From Lichenicola cladoniae (GTDB lineage: Bacteria; Pseudomonadota; Alphaproteobacteria; Acetobacterales; Acetobacteraceae), in contig NZ_CP053708.1 of the NCBI RefSeq assembly GCF_013201075.1, forward strand, positions 4,407,501-4,471,500: 64,000 bases of DNA, read 5' to 3'. The position numbers and the translations under genes were made by a program. The notes beneath the pieces are model-generated. The model worked only from the letters and a program-made list of their open reading frames with translations, was not told where the DNA came from and searched no databases. Positions 25,212 to 32,987 of the stretch are shown here, piece after piece (the first letter of the stretch is position 1; each line of letters starts with the position of its first letter).

Positions 25212-26255
25212 ATGACATCCCCTGCCGACGTCCGCTGGGCATACAAGTACTATCTCGGCCGCGACCCTGAGGATGCCGGCGTCATCGACTTCTATGTCGA
25301 GGCGACAAAAGGCCTAATCGATACCCTACGCGGCGCGCTGTTCGACTCGGAAGAGGCGCAGGAGAACGCCGGGTGCTTCTCTCCACAGGGAGAATTCTGT
25401 ATCTGGCGACCGGGCAGGAAAAAAATCCTGATCATCGGGAACTGCATTGGCCCCAACCTCGGCCGCACTCTCGCCGCGATGGCCGACGCTTCGATCTATG
25501 CCATCGATATCCTGAGGACGGCGGCAACACCGCTCGCGATATCGCCTTTCATCGATGACGCCGACTACGTTCTGGCGCCTAATCTTGGCGAGGAATTTGG
25601 GCTGCTCGCGGGGAAGGCGCTCCGGGACCGACTAGGCGACCGGCTCGCCTTCTACACCCTTACCTTCTTCGCAGGTGTCCATCCCGACGTCACCTATCTG
25701 GGCGTGAGAGGGAAACGATTTCATTCACCCCTGGGAGACTACCACTCGAGAATTGTGGTCCGCTCGTTCGTTCGTGACCAGTCTTCTAGCGATTGCCGTC
25801 GGCTTTTCCTGGATAACAGTCTCTCCGAAGGTGACCATCGACGCACCTATGCGGAATCGGTCGAGGAGTATCTAAGGCGGGAAGGCGATTCCGACATCCG
25901 TATATCCGACTGGCTATTCAAGGAGATACGCCAGCAACCATTGCTCTACACGGTCAACCATCCGACCACCGCTGTTCTCACCGAAATCGCACGGAATGCG
26001 TGCCTGTGGTTCGGCCTTGGGTGGGTATTGCCGGTTCCAGTCCTGACATCCAACGACCTGTCCAGGGACATCATCTGGCCGGTCCACAGGGTCGTCGCGA
26101 TGCAGGTCGGGCTGGAATACAGCACACAGGATGTGTTCTGGGTGAATCGCTACGTCATGGACCTCGATGAATTCATCTGGCGGTCATACCGGCTCTACGC
26201 GAACCAGGATCGGCAAGAATTCGCTGCTGCCGCAGCGACACGCGGGCTGGCCTGA
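25212..26255 (+). CDS. WcbI-like polysaccharide biosynthesis protein with DUF4214-like N-terminus
   Basis: A 347-residue cytoplasmic protein. The N-terminal about 50 residues (DVRWAYKYYLGRDPEDAGVI) look like a degenerate DUF4214 domain. From about residue 70 it matches the WcbI group (KKILIIGNCIGPNLGRTLAA, then DYVLAPNLG), named after a capsule gene of Burkholderia whose protein binds CoA-like ligands and may acetylate capsule sugars. The family's biochemical role is not settled. It is transcribed away from the methyltransferase/glycosyltransferase operon and shares its N-terminal domain type with the 584-residue methyltransferase there, tying the two units together. Confidence 0.7.
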   Translation: MTSPADVRWAYKYYLGRDPEDAGVIDFYVEATKGLIDTLRGALFDSEEAQENAGCFSPQGEFCIWRPGRKKILIIGNCIGPNLGRTLAAMADASIYAIDILRTAATPLAISPFIDDADYVLAPNLGEEFGLLAGKALRDRLGDRLAFYTLTFFAGVHPDVTYLGVRGKRFHSPLGDYHSRIVVRSFVRDQSSSDCRRLFLDNSLSEGDHRRTYAESVEEYLRREGDSDIRISDWLFKEIRQQPLLYTVNHPTTAVLTEIARNACLWFGLGWVLPVPVLTSNDLSRDIIWPVHRVVAMQVGLEYSTQDVFWVNRYVMDLDEFIWRSYRLYANQDRQEFAAAAATRGLA

Positions 26256-26287
26256 CAACGACGGCATAGCTGCTTCCCGGGATGCCT

Positions 26288-27937
26288 CTACCGTTCCACC
26301 TTGAACAGCTTCAGGTCCAGATGCTTGCCGGTCGAGTAGTTGATGCCACCGATCAGGGCCAGTTGCCGGACCGCGATGTCATGGGTCGCCAGCCTGGCGC
26401 GGAATGCGGCCTCGTCACGGGTGCCGATCAAAGCAAGACCACACGAGCGATCGCTCTCGAGAAAATCCGCAGCGCCGGCAGCGTTCACCAGCCTGGTCTG
26501 CTGGCCCACCAGGAACACCAGGCTCGGCTCGCTGAACGAGGCGGAAGCCAGTACGCTGGTCGGGCATGGCCTCACCAGATCGACCGTCTCCGCAATCCTG
26601 GGGCTCAGCCAGATGCTGGTGAGATGCGGCAGCACGACCCAGAACAGGCCGAAATAGACGACCACTGCCCCACCCGCGACCGACATGACCGCATCCTGCA
26701 GGCGCCCGCGGACCACCAGCCAGCCGGACAGCAGCACCAGCGGCAAGGAGAGCACCGGGATCAGCGCGGCTGCCGGTAGCCACTGATGCTGCAGCCGCCA
26801 GAGCAGCACCGGTCCGGCGATCGTCAGCGCGGTTCCGAGCGCCAGCCAGAGCAGCCCATACACGGCCAGTGCTATGCGACCCCAGAGCGCCGCAGGTGGA
26901 CGCCAGCCACCGGCCTGTGTCACGGAAGCGGCGGCGAGCAGCGCGATCGCCGGGTAGGTCGGCAGGACGTAGTGCGGCAGCTTGGTGGCGATCAGCTCGA
27001 ACACCAGCCAGTGCGGCACGATCCAGCAGAGCAGGAACCGCACCTGCGGCGTATGGCGGCGCATCCACACGAACGGGATCGCCATGGCTGCGAACAGCGA
27101 GCCCGGCCAGAAGGCGATTGCGAAAATCACCAGATGATAGCCGGGTGGCAGGCCATGCGATTGCTGGCCGGAGGCGACCTTGCCGAGGAAGTTGGTGCCG
27201 ACCGCGCTTTTGAAGAACAGGCCGTGGCTGACCAGGGCGATGGCGATGCACCAGGGCAGCACGATCGCCAGCGTCAACGGCACGCCCCAGGCCGGGCGCA
27301 GCCGGTGCCACCAGTCGATGCGGCGTTCGACCAGGGCCAGGGCGGCCGGCGTCGCAAGTGCCGGGATCAGCATCACCGGTCCCTTGAGCATCAGGCCGAT
27401 CCCGAGTGCCGCCCAATAGAGGACGGCGATGCCGGGCGGGGTCGATCGCGTTTCGTCGCGGTCGGACCAGGCGCGGAGCAGGGCCGTCTGCAGCGCCAGG
27501 ATCGCCGCGAGTAGGCAGCTATCGATCGTGGCCATGCGGCCCTCGGCGGTCATCAGCACCGAGACCCCCAGCAGCAAGGCGCCGGTCAGTCCGGTACGGA
27601 TCCCGAACAGTGCCGTTCCCAGGCGCGCCGTGAGCAACACCGAGATGATCACCGCGATCAGGGTCGGGATGCGGTAGGCCCAGACCTCGCGTTGTTCGAG
27701 CGTTCCGGTCGCGGCGACCGCCGCCGCCTCCAGCCAGTAGATCCCGGCCGGCTGCAGGTAGCGTGGCTGGTCCTGGAACCGGACATCGACGAAGTCGTGC
27801 GAGCGCAGCATCTGCGCCGTCGCTTCGAGATAGCGCGGCTCGTCGCGGTCGAGCGGCGGCAGGCTGGCCCGCCCCGGCAGGAACAGTGCGAGCACGAAGA
27901 CTGCGACCAGCGCATAATGACGAGCCGTCAGGTTCAT
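26288..27937 (-). CDS. ArnT/PMT-family membrane glycosyltransferase
   Basis: A 549-residue GT-C glycosyltransferase with about 11-12 membrane helices. The first periplasmic loop carries the catalytic acidic segment (LPPLDRDEPRYLEATAQML), and MLKGPVMLIPA and ATKLPHYVLPTYPAIALL are further PMT/ArnT-type marks. A soluble tail of about 110 residues ends the protein. Such enzymes move a sugar from an undecaprenyl-phosphate carrier to lipid A or another envelope acceptor. The GT2 gene directly upstream on the same strand (polyprenyl-phosphate sugar synthase type) probably makes its donor. The ATG at 27937 gives a compact N-terminus leading into helix 1; nine extra codons upstream are not needed. 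Confidence 0.87.
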   Translation of the reverse strand: MNLTARHYALVAVFVLALFLPGRASLPPLDRDEPRYLEATAQMLRSHDFVDVRFQDQPRYLQPAGIYWLEAAAVAATGTLEQREVWAYRIPTLIAVIISVLLTARLGTALFGIRTGLTGALLLGVSVLMTAEGRMATIDSCLLAAILALQTALLRAWSDRDETRSTPPGIAVLYWAALGIGLMLKGPVMLIPALATPAALALVERRIDWWHRLRPAWGVPLTLAIVLPWCIAIALVSHGLFFKSAVGTNFLGKVASGQQSHGLPPGYHLVIFAIAFWPGSLFAAMAIPFVWMRRHTPQVRFLLCWIVPHWLVFELIATKLPHYVLPTYPAIALLAAASVTQAGGWRPPAALWGRIALAVYGLLWLALGTALTIAGPVLLWRLQHQWLPAAALIPVLSLPLVLLSGWLVVRGRLQDAVMSVAGGAVVVYFGLFWVVLPHLTSIWLSPRIAETVDLVRPCPTSVLASASFSEPSLVFLVGQQTRLVNAAGAADFLESDRSCGLALIGTRDEAAFRARLATHDIAVRQLALIGGINYSTGKHLDLKLFKVER

Positions 27938-27960
27938 GGATCGCCTGTCAAAACAGGTTT

Positions 27961-28007
27961 CCAAAGGACGACCGTCCTTTGGCGGGGTGCAGGGGCAGCG
28001 CCCCTGC
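27961..28007. repeat. Double-hairpin intergenic repeat, copy 1
   Basis: Two perfect stem-loops in tandem lie between the GT2 stop and the ArnT-like start. One has a 9-base stem (CCAAAGGAC, loop GACC, 27961-27982). The other has an 8-base stem (GCAGGGGC, loop AGC, 27989-28007), joined by GGGGT-type sequence. A related double hairpin lies at 35854-35893. It may work as a transcription attenuator or terminator, or as an RNA-processing or stability element between the two genes. Confidence 0.7.
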
Positions 28008-28010
28008 GGC

Positions 28011-28829
28011 TCAGGACTCGGTAACCCGCTGCGGAACCTGCGTTCGCGATTGCAGCCACATGACGCCCATCATGTCGCGCACCCCGACCATCGCGCGGTT
28101 GAGGTTGGTGTATTTCGAGCTGCCATGCAGCCGGGCCCGGTGATGGACTGGCTTGCAGATCAACGCGCTGCCGTAATGCTGGAACAGCGCCGGCAGGAAC
28201 CGGTGCACACCCTCGAACTGTGGAAGCTGCAGGAAGTCGTCGCGCCGGAACAACTTCATCGGCGCCCCGGTATCGGGGCAGCCATCGTTCAGCAGGCGGC
28301 GGCGCAGGCCATTGGCGAAGCGGGTAGCGAAGCGACGGGACAGGTTGTCGTTGCGCTTGAGCCTGACGCCGACGACCAGCGGACCGGGCTTCACCGGTCC
28401 TGTCTCGAGGGCCAGCGCCAGCATCGAGACGATCTCGCGTGGATCATCCTGCCCGTCACCATCGATGGTGGCGATCCAGATGCCGTGCGCCGCCTCGATG
28501 CCGGTGCGAAGCGCGGCCGACTTGCCGCAACGCCGGTCATGGCTGACCACCCGGAGTTGGGGCAGCACGTCACGGGCGGCGATCAGCTCGGCCACGGTCG
28601 CATCGGTGCTGCCGTCATCGACGAACACCACCTCGTAGGGCTCGAGCCCGGCCAGCGACGTCGCGATCTCGATACAGACCGGACGGATGTTTTCCGCCTC
28701 GTTCAGCACCGCCGCGACGATGGTCACGAGTGGGGTATCGGTTGAAGACAACGAAGGAACTGCTGCCGGGGCGCCCGGATCAGGCGGCAATGCGGGTGGC
28801 GAACGAAGCCGGCAGTGCGGCGATCGCAC
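28011..28829 (-). CDS. GT2 glycosyltransferase, polyprenyl-phosphate sugar synthase type
   Basis: A family-2 glycosyltransferase of up to 272 residues, similar to dolichol-/undecaprenyl-phosphate mannose synthases and ArnC without the C-terminal membrane helices. Motifs are TIVAAVLNEAENI, VVFVDDGSTDATV (nucleotide-binding DD), IATIDGDGQDDP (metal-binding DxD) and TGAPMKLFRRDDF. It likely makes the lipid-linked sugar used by the ArnT-type enzyme encoded next. The start is uncertain: the GTG at 28829 lies inside the end of atpF with no ribosome-binding site, and a TTG at 28751 downstream of the atpF stop is equally possible. No promoter is visible, so it may ride on atp-operon transcription. 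Confidence 0.85.
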   Translation of the reverse strand: MRSPHCRLRSPPALPPDPGAPAAVPSLSSTDTPLVTIVAAVLNEAENIRPVCIEIATSLAGLEPYEVVFVDDGSTDATVAELIAARDVLPQLRVVSHDRRCGKSAALRTGIEAAHGIWIATIDGDGQDDPREIVSMLALALETGPVKPGPLVVGVRLKRNDNLSRRFATRFANGLRRRLLNDGCPDTGAPMKLFRRDDFLQLPQFEGVHRFLPALFQHYGSALICKPVHHRARLHGSSKYTNLNRAMVGVRDMMGVMWLQSRTQVPQRVTES

Positions 28830-29292
28830 GGTCGATCAGCGCGGCATCCGCTTCGGGGGTGAGCGCCTCCGCCACGACGGCACGGGCTGCCTCGGTGGCG
28901 ATGTCGGCGGCAACCGCACGCACTTCGTTGACGGCCGCTCGCTCCGCCGCATGGATACGGTCCTGCGCCATACGCTCGCGCCGGGTCGCGGTGGCCTCGG
29001 CATCGCGCTGGGCCGTCTCGGCGATCCGCAGGGACTCGGCGCGGGCGTTCTCGATCAGCGCCTTCGCATCGGCGAGGGCGGCTTCACGCTCCTGCCTCGC
29101 CTCGACCAGCATGGCCTCGGCTTCGCGCCGGAGGCGGGCAGCCTCGTCGAGTTCGAGCCGCACCTGGACTGCGCGGGCATCAAGCATTCCAGCGAGTGGC
29201 GCCCAGATCCTGCGGCCGAAGATGATGAAGAACAGGAAGAACGCGACTGTGTACCAGAAGCGCGGCTCGTGCAGGAGGGTCTGGACGTCCAT
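28780..29292 (-). CDS. atpF: ATP synthase F0 subunit b
   Basis: A 170-residue b subunit of the F-type ATP synthase stator. One membrane helix (about 12-28, FWYTVAFFLFFIIFGRRIW) is followed by a long charged alpha-helical arm that reaches F1. It lies 24 bases behind the b' gene, the usual order of the alphaproteobacterial F0 operon. Its end overlaps the longest possible reading of the following GT2 gene by 50 bases. Confidence 0.93.
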   Translation of the reverse strand: MDVQTLLHEPRFWYTVAFFLFFIIFGRRIWAPLAGMLDARAVQVRLELDEAARLRREAEAMLVEARQEREAALADAKALIENARAESLRIAETAQRDAEATATRRERMAQDRIHAAERAAVNEVRAVAADIATEAARAVVAEALTPEADAALIDRAIAALPASFATRIAA

Positions 29293-29316
29293 TGCGTTCT
29301 ACCTCAAATGCCCGGA

Positions 29317-29937
29317 TCAGGCCGGACGGGCGGCAAGAGCCGTATCCACCTTGGCCTGGACCAGGGCGTGATCGGCGGTGCCGCCGGTCAGGCGCTCGAC
29401 CAGAAGCTGCGCGGTGTCGCTGGCGATCACCCGGAGCGAGCCGAGTGCCGTCTGGCGTGCCGCGGACACGGCCAGTTCGGCCCGCGCGATCTCCGCCTCG
29501 AGCCGCTGGTTCATGTCGCGGGTCCGGATGGCGGCCTGCTCGCGCGCATCGGCAACCACCTTGTCGACGATAGCGGTCGCCTCGACGGATGCCTGGCGAC
29601 GCGCGAGCCGAAGCTCCGCGATGGCCGTGTCGGCTTCCCGGCGTGCGGCCTTGGCGGCATCGAGATCACCCTCGATCCGGCCGCGACGTTCAGCCAGGAC
29701 CGATGCGACCCTCGGCAACGCCGACCGGCTCAGCAGCAGGTAAAGCACCAGGAAGATGATCGCGCCCCAGAACACCTGCCCGAGCGTGAGCGGGTTGTTG
29801 AACTGGAGCTGCGGCATGCCGGCGGCCGCTGCGGGACGGATCACGGCGATCATGCCAAGCCCGGACAGCACGCCCGGCAGCAGCAGGCTGCGGCCGATGG
29901 TCGCCTTCACGGCGTGTCCGGTCATGGATGCTCGCAC
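29317..29937 (-). CDS. ATP synthase F0 subunit b'
   Basis: A 206-residue b' (AtpF2/AtpG-type) subunit, the second stator helix of photosynthetic and alphaproteobacterial ATP synthases. An N-terminal extension of about 45 residues with a hydrophobic stretch precedes the true anchor (PLTLGQVFWGAIIFLVLYLL, about 49-68), then a charged helical arm. I kept the GTG at 29937 as start because GGAGG lies eight bases upstream; the ATG four codons later lacks such a site. Confidence 0.92.
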   Translation of the reverse strand: MRASMTGHAVKATIGRSLLLPGVLSGLGMIAVIRPAAAAGMPQLQFNNPLTLGQVFWGAIIFLVLYLLLSRSALPRVASVLAERRGRIEGDLDAAKAARREADTAIAELRLARRQASVEATAIVDKVVADAREQAAIRTRDMNQRLEAEIARAELAVSAARQTALGSLRVIASDTAQLLVERLTGGTADHALVQAKVDTALAARPA

Positions 29938-29954
29938 CGAACCCGCCTCCGGTC

Positions 29955-30179
29955 TCAGACGAACAGGATGATGAAAGCGATGACCAGCGCATAGAGCGCG
30001 ACGGCTTCCGTGAGCGCGAAGCCCAGGATGCCAAGGCCGAACACATGCGGGCGGGCGGCCGGGTTGCGGCCGATGGCGCTCACCAGGGCAGCGAAGATGT
30101 TGCCGATGCCGACGCCGACGCCGGCAAGAGCAATCACGGCGAGACCAGCGCCAATGTAACGTGCGGCAGCGAGATCCAT
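29955..30179 (-). CDS. atpE: ATP synthase F0 subunit c
   Basis: A 74-residue c-ring subunit: two membrane helices joined by the polar loop R38-N39-P40. The proton-carrying carboxylate is E58 in helix 2 (GFALTEAVALYALV), the glutamate type usual in alphaproteobacteria. The glycine-rich helix 1 (GAGLAVIALAGVGVGIGN) packs the ring. It is separated from atpB by 76 bases. Confidence 0.96.
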   Translation of the reverse strand: MDLAAARYIGAGLAVIALAGVGVGIGNIFAALVSAIGRNPAARPHVFGLGILGFALTEAVALYALVIAFIILFV

Positions 30180-30255
30180 GGGAGAGGTCCTTGTCTACGG
30201 AGAAACGGGTTAAGAAAGAAAATCGAGATCGTGCACAGGTCGAGGCGGAACGCCC

Positions 30256-31005
30256 CTAGTGCGCGACGGCCTCGCGCAGGTAGATGCAGGTCAGGATCGC
30301 GAACACGTAGGCCTGCAGGCCGCCGACCAGCAGTTCGAGCGCCATCAGGGCCACGTTGATCGCAAGCGGGGCGATGCCGAGCACCGGGCCGATGTAATGG
30401 ATCCCACCGAGCATGATGGTGAAGGCCGCGAACATCTCGAACATAACGTGCCCGGCCATCATGTTGGCGAACAGTCGGACGGACAGGCTGATCGGGCGGG
30501 ACAGGTATGACAGGATCTCGATCGGCACCAGCAACGGTGCCAGTGCGACCGGCGCACCTTCCGGCATGAAGTGGCCGAAGAACTTGAACCCCTGTTCCCG
30601 CAGCGCCACCAGCAAGCCGACCACGAACACCAGGATCGACAGGGCGGCGGTCACCGCGATGTGGCTGGTGAAGGTGAACGAGCCGGGGACCAGGCCGATA
30701 TAGTTGCCGACCAGGATGAAGGCGAACAGCGTGAAGATGAACGGAAAGAAGCGCCTGCCTTCATGGCCGATCTGGTCGGTCGCCATGGTGTAGATGAAAT
30801 CGTACATGATCTCGGCCGCAGCCTGCAGACGTCCGGGCACCAGCGCGCGCGGCCGCATGCCGACATAGAGCAGGGCCAGGATCAGCGCGGCGGCGATCAC
30901 CATGACAAGGCTGGACTGACTGAAACGTAGCGAGGCGCCGAGCGAACCCAGTACCGGATGCAGCTCGAACTGACCGAGCGCGTCGATGGAATGTCCGCCG
31001 GCCAA
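30256..31005 (-). CDS. atpB: ATP synthase F0 subunit a
   Basis: A 249-residue a subunit forming the proton half-channels next to the c ring. The essential arginine sits in SLSVRLFANMMAGHVMFEMF (about residue 170), and GLVPGSFTFTSHIAVTAALS and the C-terminal LVGGLQAYVFAILTCIYL are conserved. The N-terminal FELHPVLGSLGASLRFSQSS is typical of the alphaproteobacterial form. Confidence 0.95.
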   Translation of the reverse strand: MAGGHSIDALGQFELHPVLGSLGASLRFSQSSLVMVIAAALILALLYVGMRPRALVPGRLQAAAEIMYDFIYTMATDQIGHEGRRFFPFIFTLFAFILVGNYIGLVPGSFTFTSHIAVTAALSILVFVVGLLVALREQGFKFFGHFMPEGAPVALAPLLVPIEILSYLSRPISLSVRLFANMMAGHVMFEMFAAFTIMLGGIHYIGPVLGIAPLAINVALMALELLVGGLQAYVFAILTCIYLREAVAH

Positions 31006-31059
31006 GACTTGTTCTCCCCGTTTCCCGACGACCCTTATCCGGGTCGTTTGTGGTTCTGC

Positions 31060-31380
31060 CTAGCTCTTCCGGCCGGGCAGTGGCGGCGGCGCAACAAGGC
31101 GCCACACATTGATGATTCCGGCCACGCCACCCAGGAGCACGAACAGGATCAGGAACAACGGCTTGGTTCGCAGGAAATGATCCAGTCCCCAGCCAATCGC
31201 GAGGCCGACCAGAAGTGCCGAAACGAGTTCGACGCCGACCCGGAAGAACACCGCCATGGCGGAGGCATCGGGCAGGTTCTGGTCCAGCTTGGGAGGCGCC
31301 GGGTCCAGGCCTTGCCTGTTGCGTGCCTCCTGCAACCGCTGGTCGAAGGACTTCCCGGAGTTGGCCGTATCCTCATCCAT
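31060..31380 (-). CDS. atpI: ATP synthase-associated protein I
   Basis: A 106-residue AtpI-type protein with two membrane helices (about 46-66 and 72-92, GLAIGWGLDHFLRTKPLFLI between them) and a polar N-terminus. AtpI helps assemble the c ring or supplies Mg2+, and it is normally the first gene of the F0 operon, as here. An excellent AGGAGG sits eight bases before the ATG at 31380, ruling out the longer reading to 31413. Confidence 0.88.
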   Translation of the reverse strand: MDEDTANSGKSFDQRLQEARNRQGLDPAPPKLDQNLPDASAMAVFFRVGVELVSALLVGLAIGWGLDHFLRTKPLFLILFVLLGGVAGIINVWRLVAPPPLPGRKS

Positions 31381-31409
31381 CGATCGCACCTCCTGACGGG
31401 CGCAGGGGG

Positions 31410-31438
31410 TCACTACCGGTGGTGCAATGACCTGTCAA
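31410..31438 (-). promoter_or_regulatory. Candidate promoter of the F0 (atpI) operon
   Basis: On the minus strand a perfect TTGACA (31433-31438) is followed after exactly 17 bases by TAGTGA (31410-31415), a weak -10. Transcription would begin about 20 bases before the atpI ribosome-binding site. The -35 element and spacing are good; the -10 match is poor. Confidence 0.45.
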
Positions 31439-31473
31439 GGAAGCAGTCTACCTCAGAAACGCCTATTTCCTGA

Positions 31474-32961
31474 TCAATAAGATGCGGTCTTTCCGGTACT
31501 GGAAGCCCCGGGCGCCGGCACCGAAGCCGGAGTGGCGGCGACAGATTTCAGGGACACATCCTTGAACAGCGCCTCGCCGATGAAGCTGCTGGGTTTCGTG
31601 CCGGTGCCGGGCGGACAGGCGAACAGGCCGCTGCCGACGTGGGTCGCGTACTGGTTCACCAGGTCGAGCTTCGACATCTTGTCGTAGATCTGCACGAAGC
31701 CGGTCCGGGGATCTCGCTGGTAGCACACGAAGAAAAGCCCGGCATCGTATTGCAGCCCCTGACGCCACGGTGGCCAGCGCTCGGCCACGAAGCTCAGCCC
31801 GTCATTATAGGAATAGCCGCGCCGCAGGATCTCGGCGCCGCCATTCGCCGCGGCCGATGCCAGCCGGACGTGCGCGTTCTCGGCGATGATCGGGTTGCCG
31901 TCCTTGTCGACGGCGTCCAGATCGATGGGATCGAACTCGCCCTTGCCGGTAAGCGGCGCGCCCGACTGCTTGCGCCGGCCGAACACCTCTTCCTGGAACG
32001 ACAGGTCGGTGCGGTCCCAATGTTCGAGGAAGATACGGATACGGCGCGCGACCATGTAGCTGCCGCCGCGCATCCACTCCGGGCCCTCGCTCCCTACCCA
32101 GACCACCTTGTCGGCGGATCCCGGCCTGAAGCTCTTGCCGCCGGCCACCGCATGCACCTGGTCCGGCCGCGCCGAGACAGGGTTCTGCGTGCCGTCCTTG
32201 AAGCCCATCAGGTTGCGCGGCGTATCCTCGGCGGCAAACTGGGCGTTGTAGCCGTTCTGGATCCAGCGAAGCTGGGCGGTGCCGTCGGCGATGCGCGCCA
32301 ACTGGCGCACGGCATGGAACGCCACTTGCGGATCGTCGGCACAGGCCTGGACAGACAGGTCGCCGCCGGTGTTGCCGGGCGCCAGCTGGTCGCCGTTGAA
32401 GTGCGGCAGGTCGATCAGCTCGGCCGGGCGCCTGGCACGCAGGCCATAGCGGTCGTGCCCATCCTTCTCGAACAGTCCGGGCCCGAAGCCGAAGGTAAGG
32501 GTCAGGCGCGCCGGCCCCAGCCCGACCGCATCGCCGCTATCCGCCGGCGGCCTGTCGGGATTGCCATCGACCGACGCAACGGTCTGGCCGCGGCTAAGGC
32601 GGCGCGCAGCCTCGGTCCAGAGCTTGAGCAGCCTGACCACCGAAGGACCGTCCTCGGTCACCAGGTCGAAGACCACGAAGCAGGTATGGTTCTGCAACGG
32701 CGTCAGGATGCCGCCCTGGTGCGGGCCGTCGAACGTCTCGACGATGCCGCGCGACGGGCCTCGGCTATCGGGGGTGATGCCCTTCGCCAGCTCGGCCGGA
32801 CGCGGCAGCGACGCGGATGTGGCGCGCGCTCCGGAGAACGGACAGACCGCACCGGCGACTGCCAGGCTTCCGGCACCCCTCAGGAAGGCGCGCCGCGATG
32901 CTGCCGTCTCCGTGCTGTCGCCTTCGGCCTGGATCCTGCCGGTCTTGTCTTCCAACGCCAT
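31474..32961 (-). CDS. Tat-exported DyP-type heme peroxidase
   Basis: A 495-residue dye-decolourising peroxidase. The N-terminus carries a twin-arginine signal (SRRAFLRGAGSLAVAGAV), so the enzyme folds with heme in the cytoplasm and is exported. The DyP hallmarks are GFKDGTQNP (the GxxDG distal motif) and ENAHVRLA with the proximal heme histidine, plus GGSYMVARRIRIFLEHWDR. EfeB-type enzymes of this family act in periplasmic iron or heme handling, but no efeU/efeO lies here. The gene follows the secreted beta-propeller gene by 26 bases and is probably co-transcribed. The start at 32961 has AGAGGAA upstream; ten more codons are possible. Confidence 0.9.
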   Translation of the reverse strand: MALEDKTGRIQAEGDSTETAASRRAFLRGAGSLAVAGAVCPFSGARATSASLPRPAELAKGITPDSRGPSRGIVETFDGPHQGGILTPLQNHTCFVVFDLVTEDGPSVVRLLKLWTEAARRLSRGQTVASVDGNPDRPPADSGDAVGLGPARLTLTFGFGPGLFEKDGHDRYGLRARRPAELIDLPHFNGDQLAPGNTGGDLSVQACADDPQVAFHAVRQLARIADGTAQLRWIQNGYNAQFAAEDTPRNLMGFKDGTQNPVSARPDQVHAVAGGKSFRPGSADKVVWVGSEGPEWMRGGSYMVARRIRIFLEHWDRTDLSFQEEVFGRRKQSGAPLTGKGEFDPIDLDAVDKDGNPIIAENAHVRLASAAANGGAEILRRGYSYNDGLSFVAERWPPWRQGLQYDAGLFFVCYQRDPRTGFVQIYDKMSKLDLVNQYATHVGSGLFACPPGTGTKPSSFIGEALFKDVSLKSVAATPASVPAPGASSTGKTASY

Positions 32962-32987
32962 CCGTTCCTCTAAGCCCGCCGTAGGCG

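Noticed and set aside
28829-29292. Possible frameshifted fusion of atpF and the GT2 gene
   Set aside because: The atpF frame ends at a normal family length, and the GT2 domain starts well after that stop; overlap or a later start codon is the simpler explanation.
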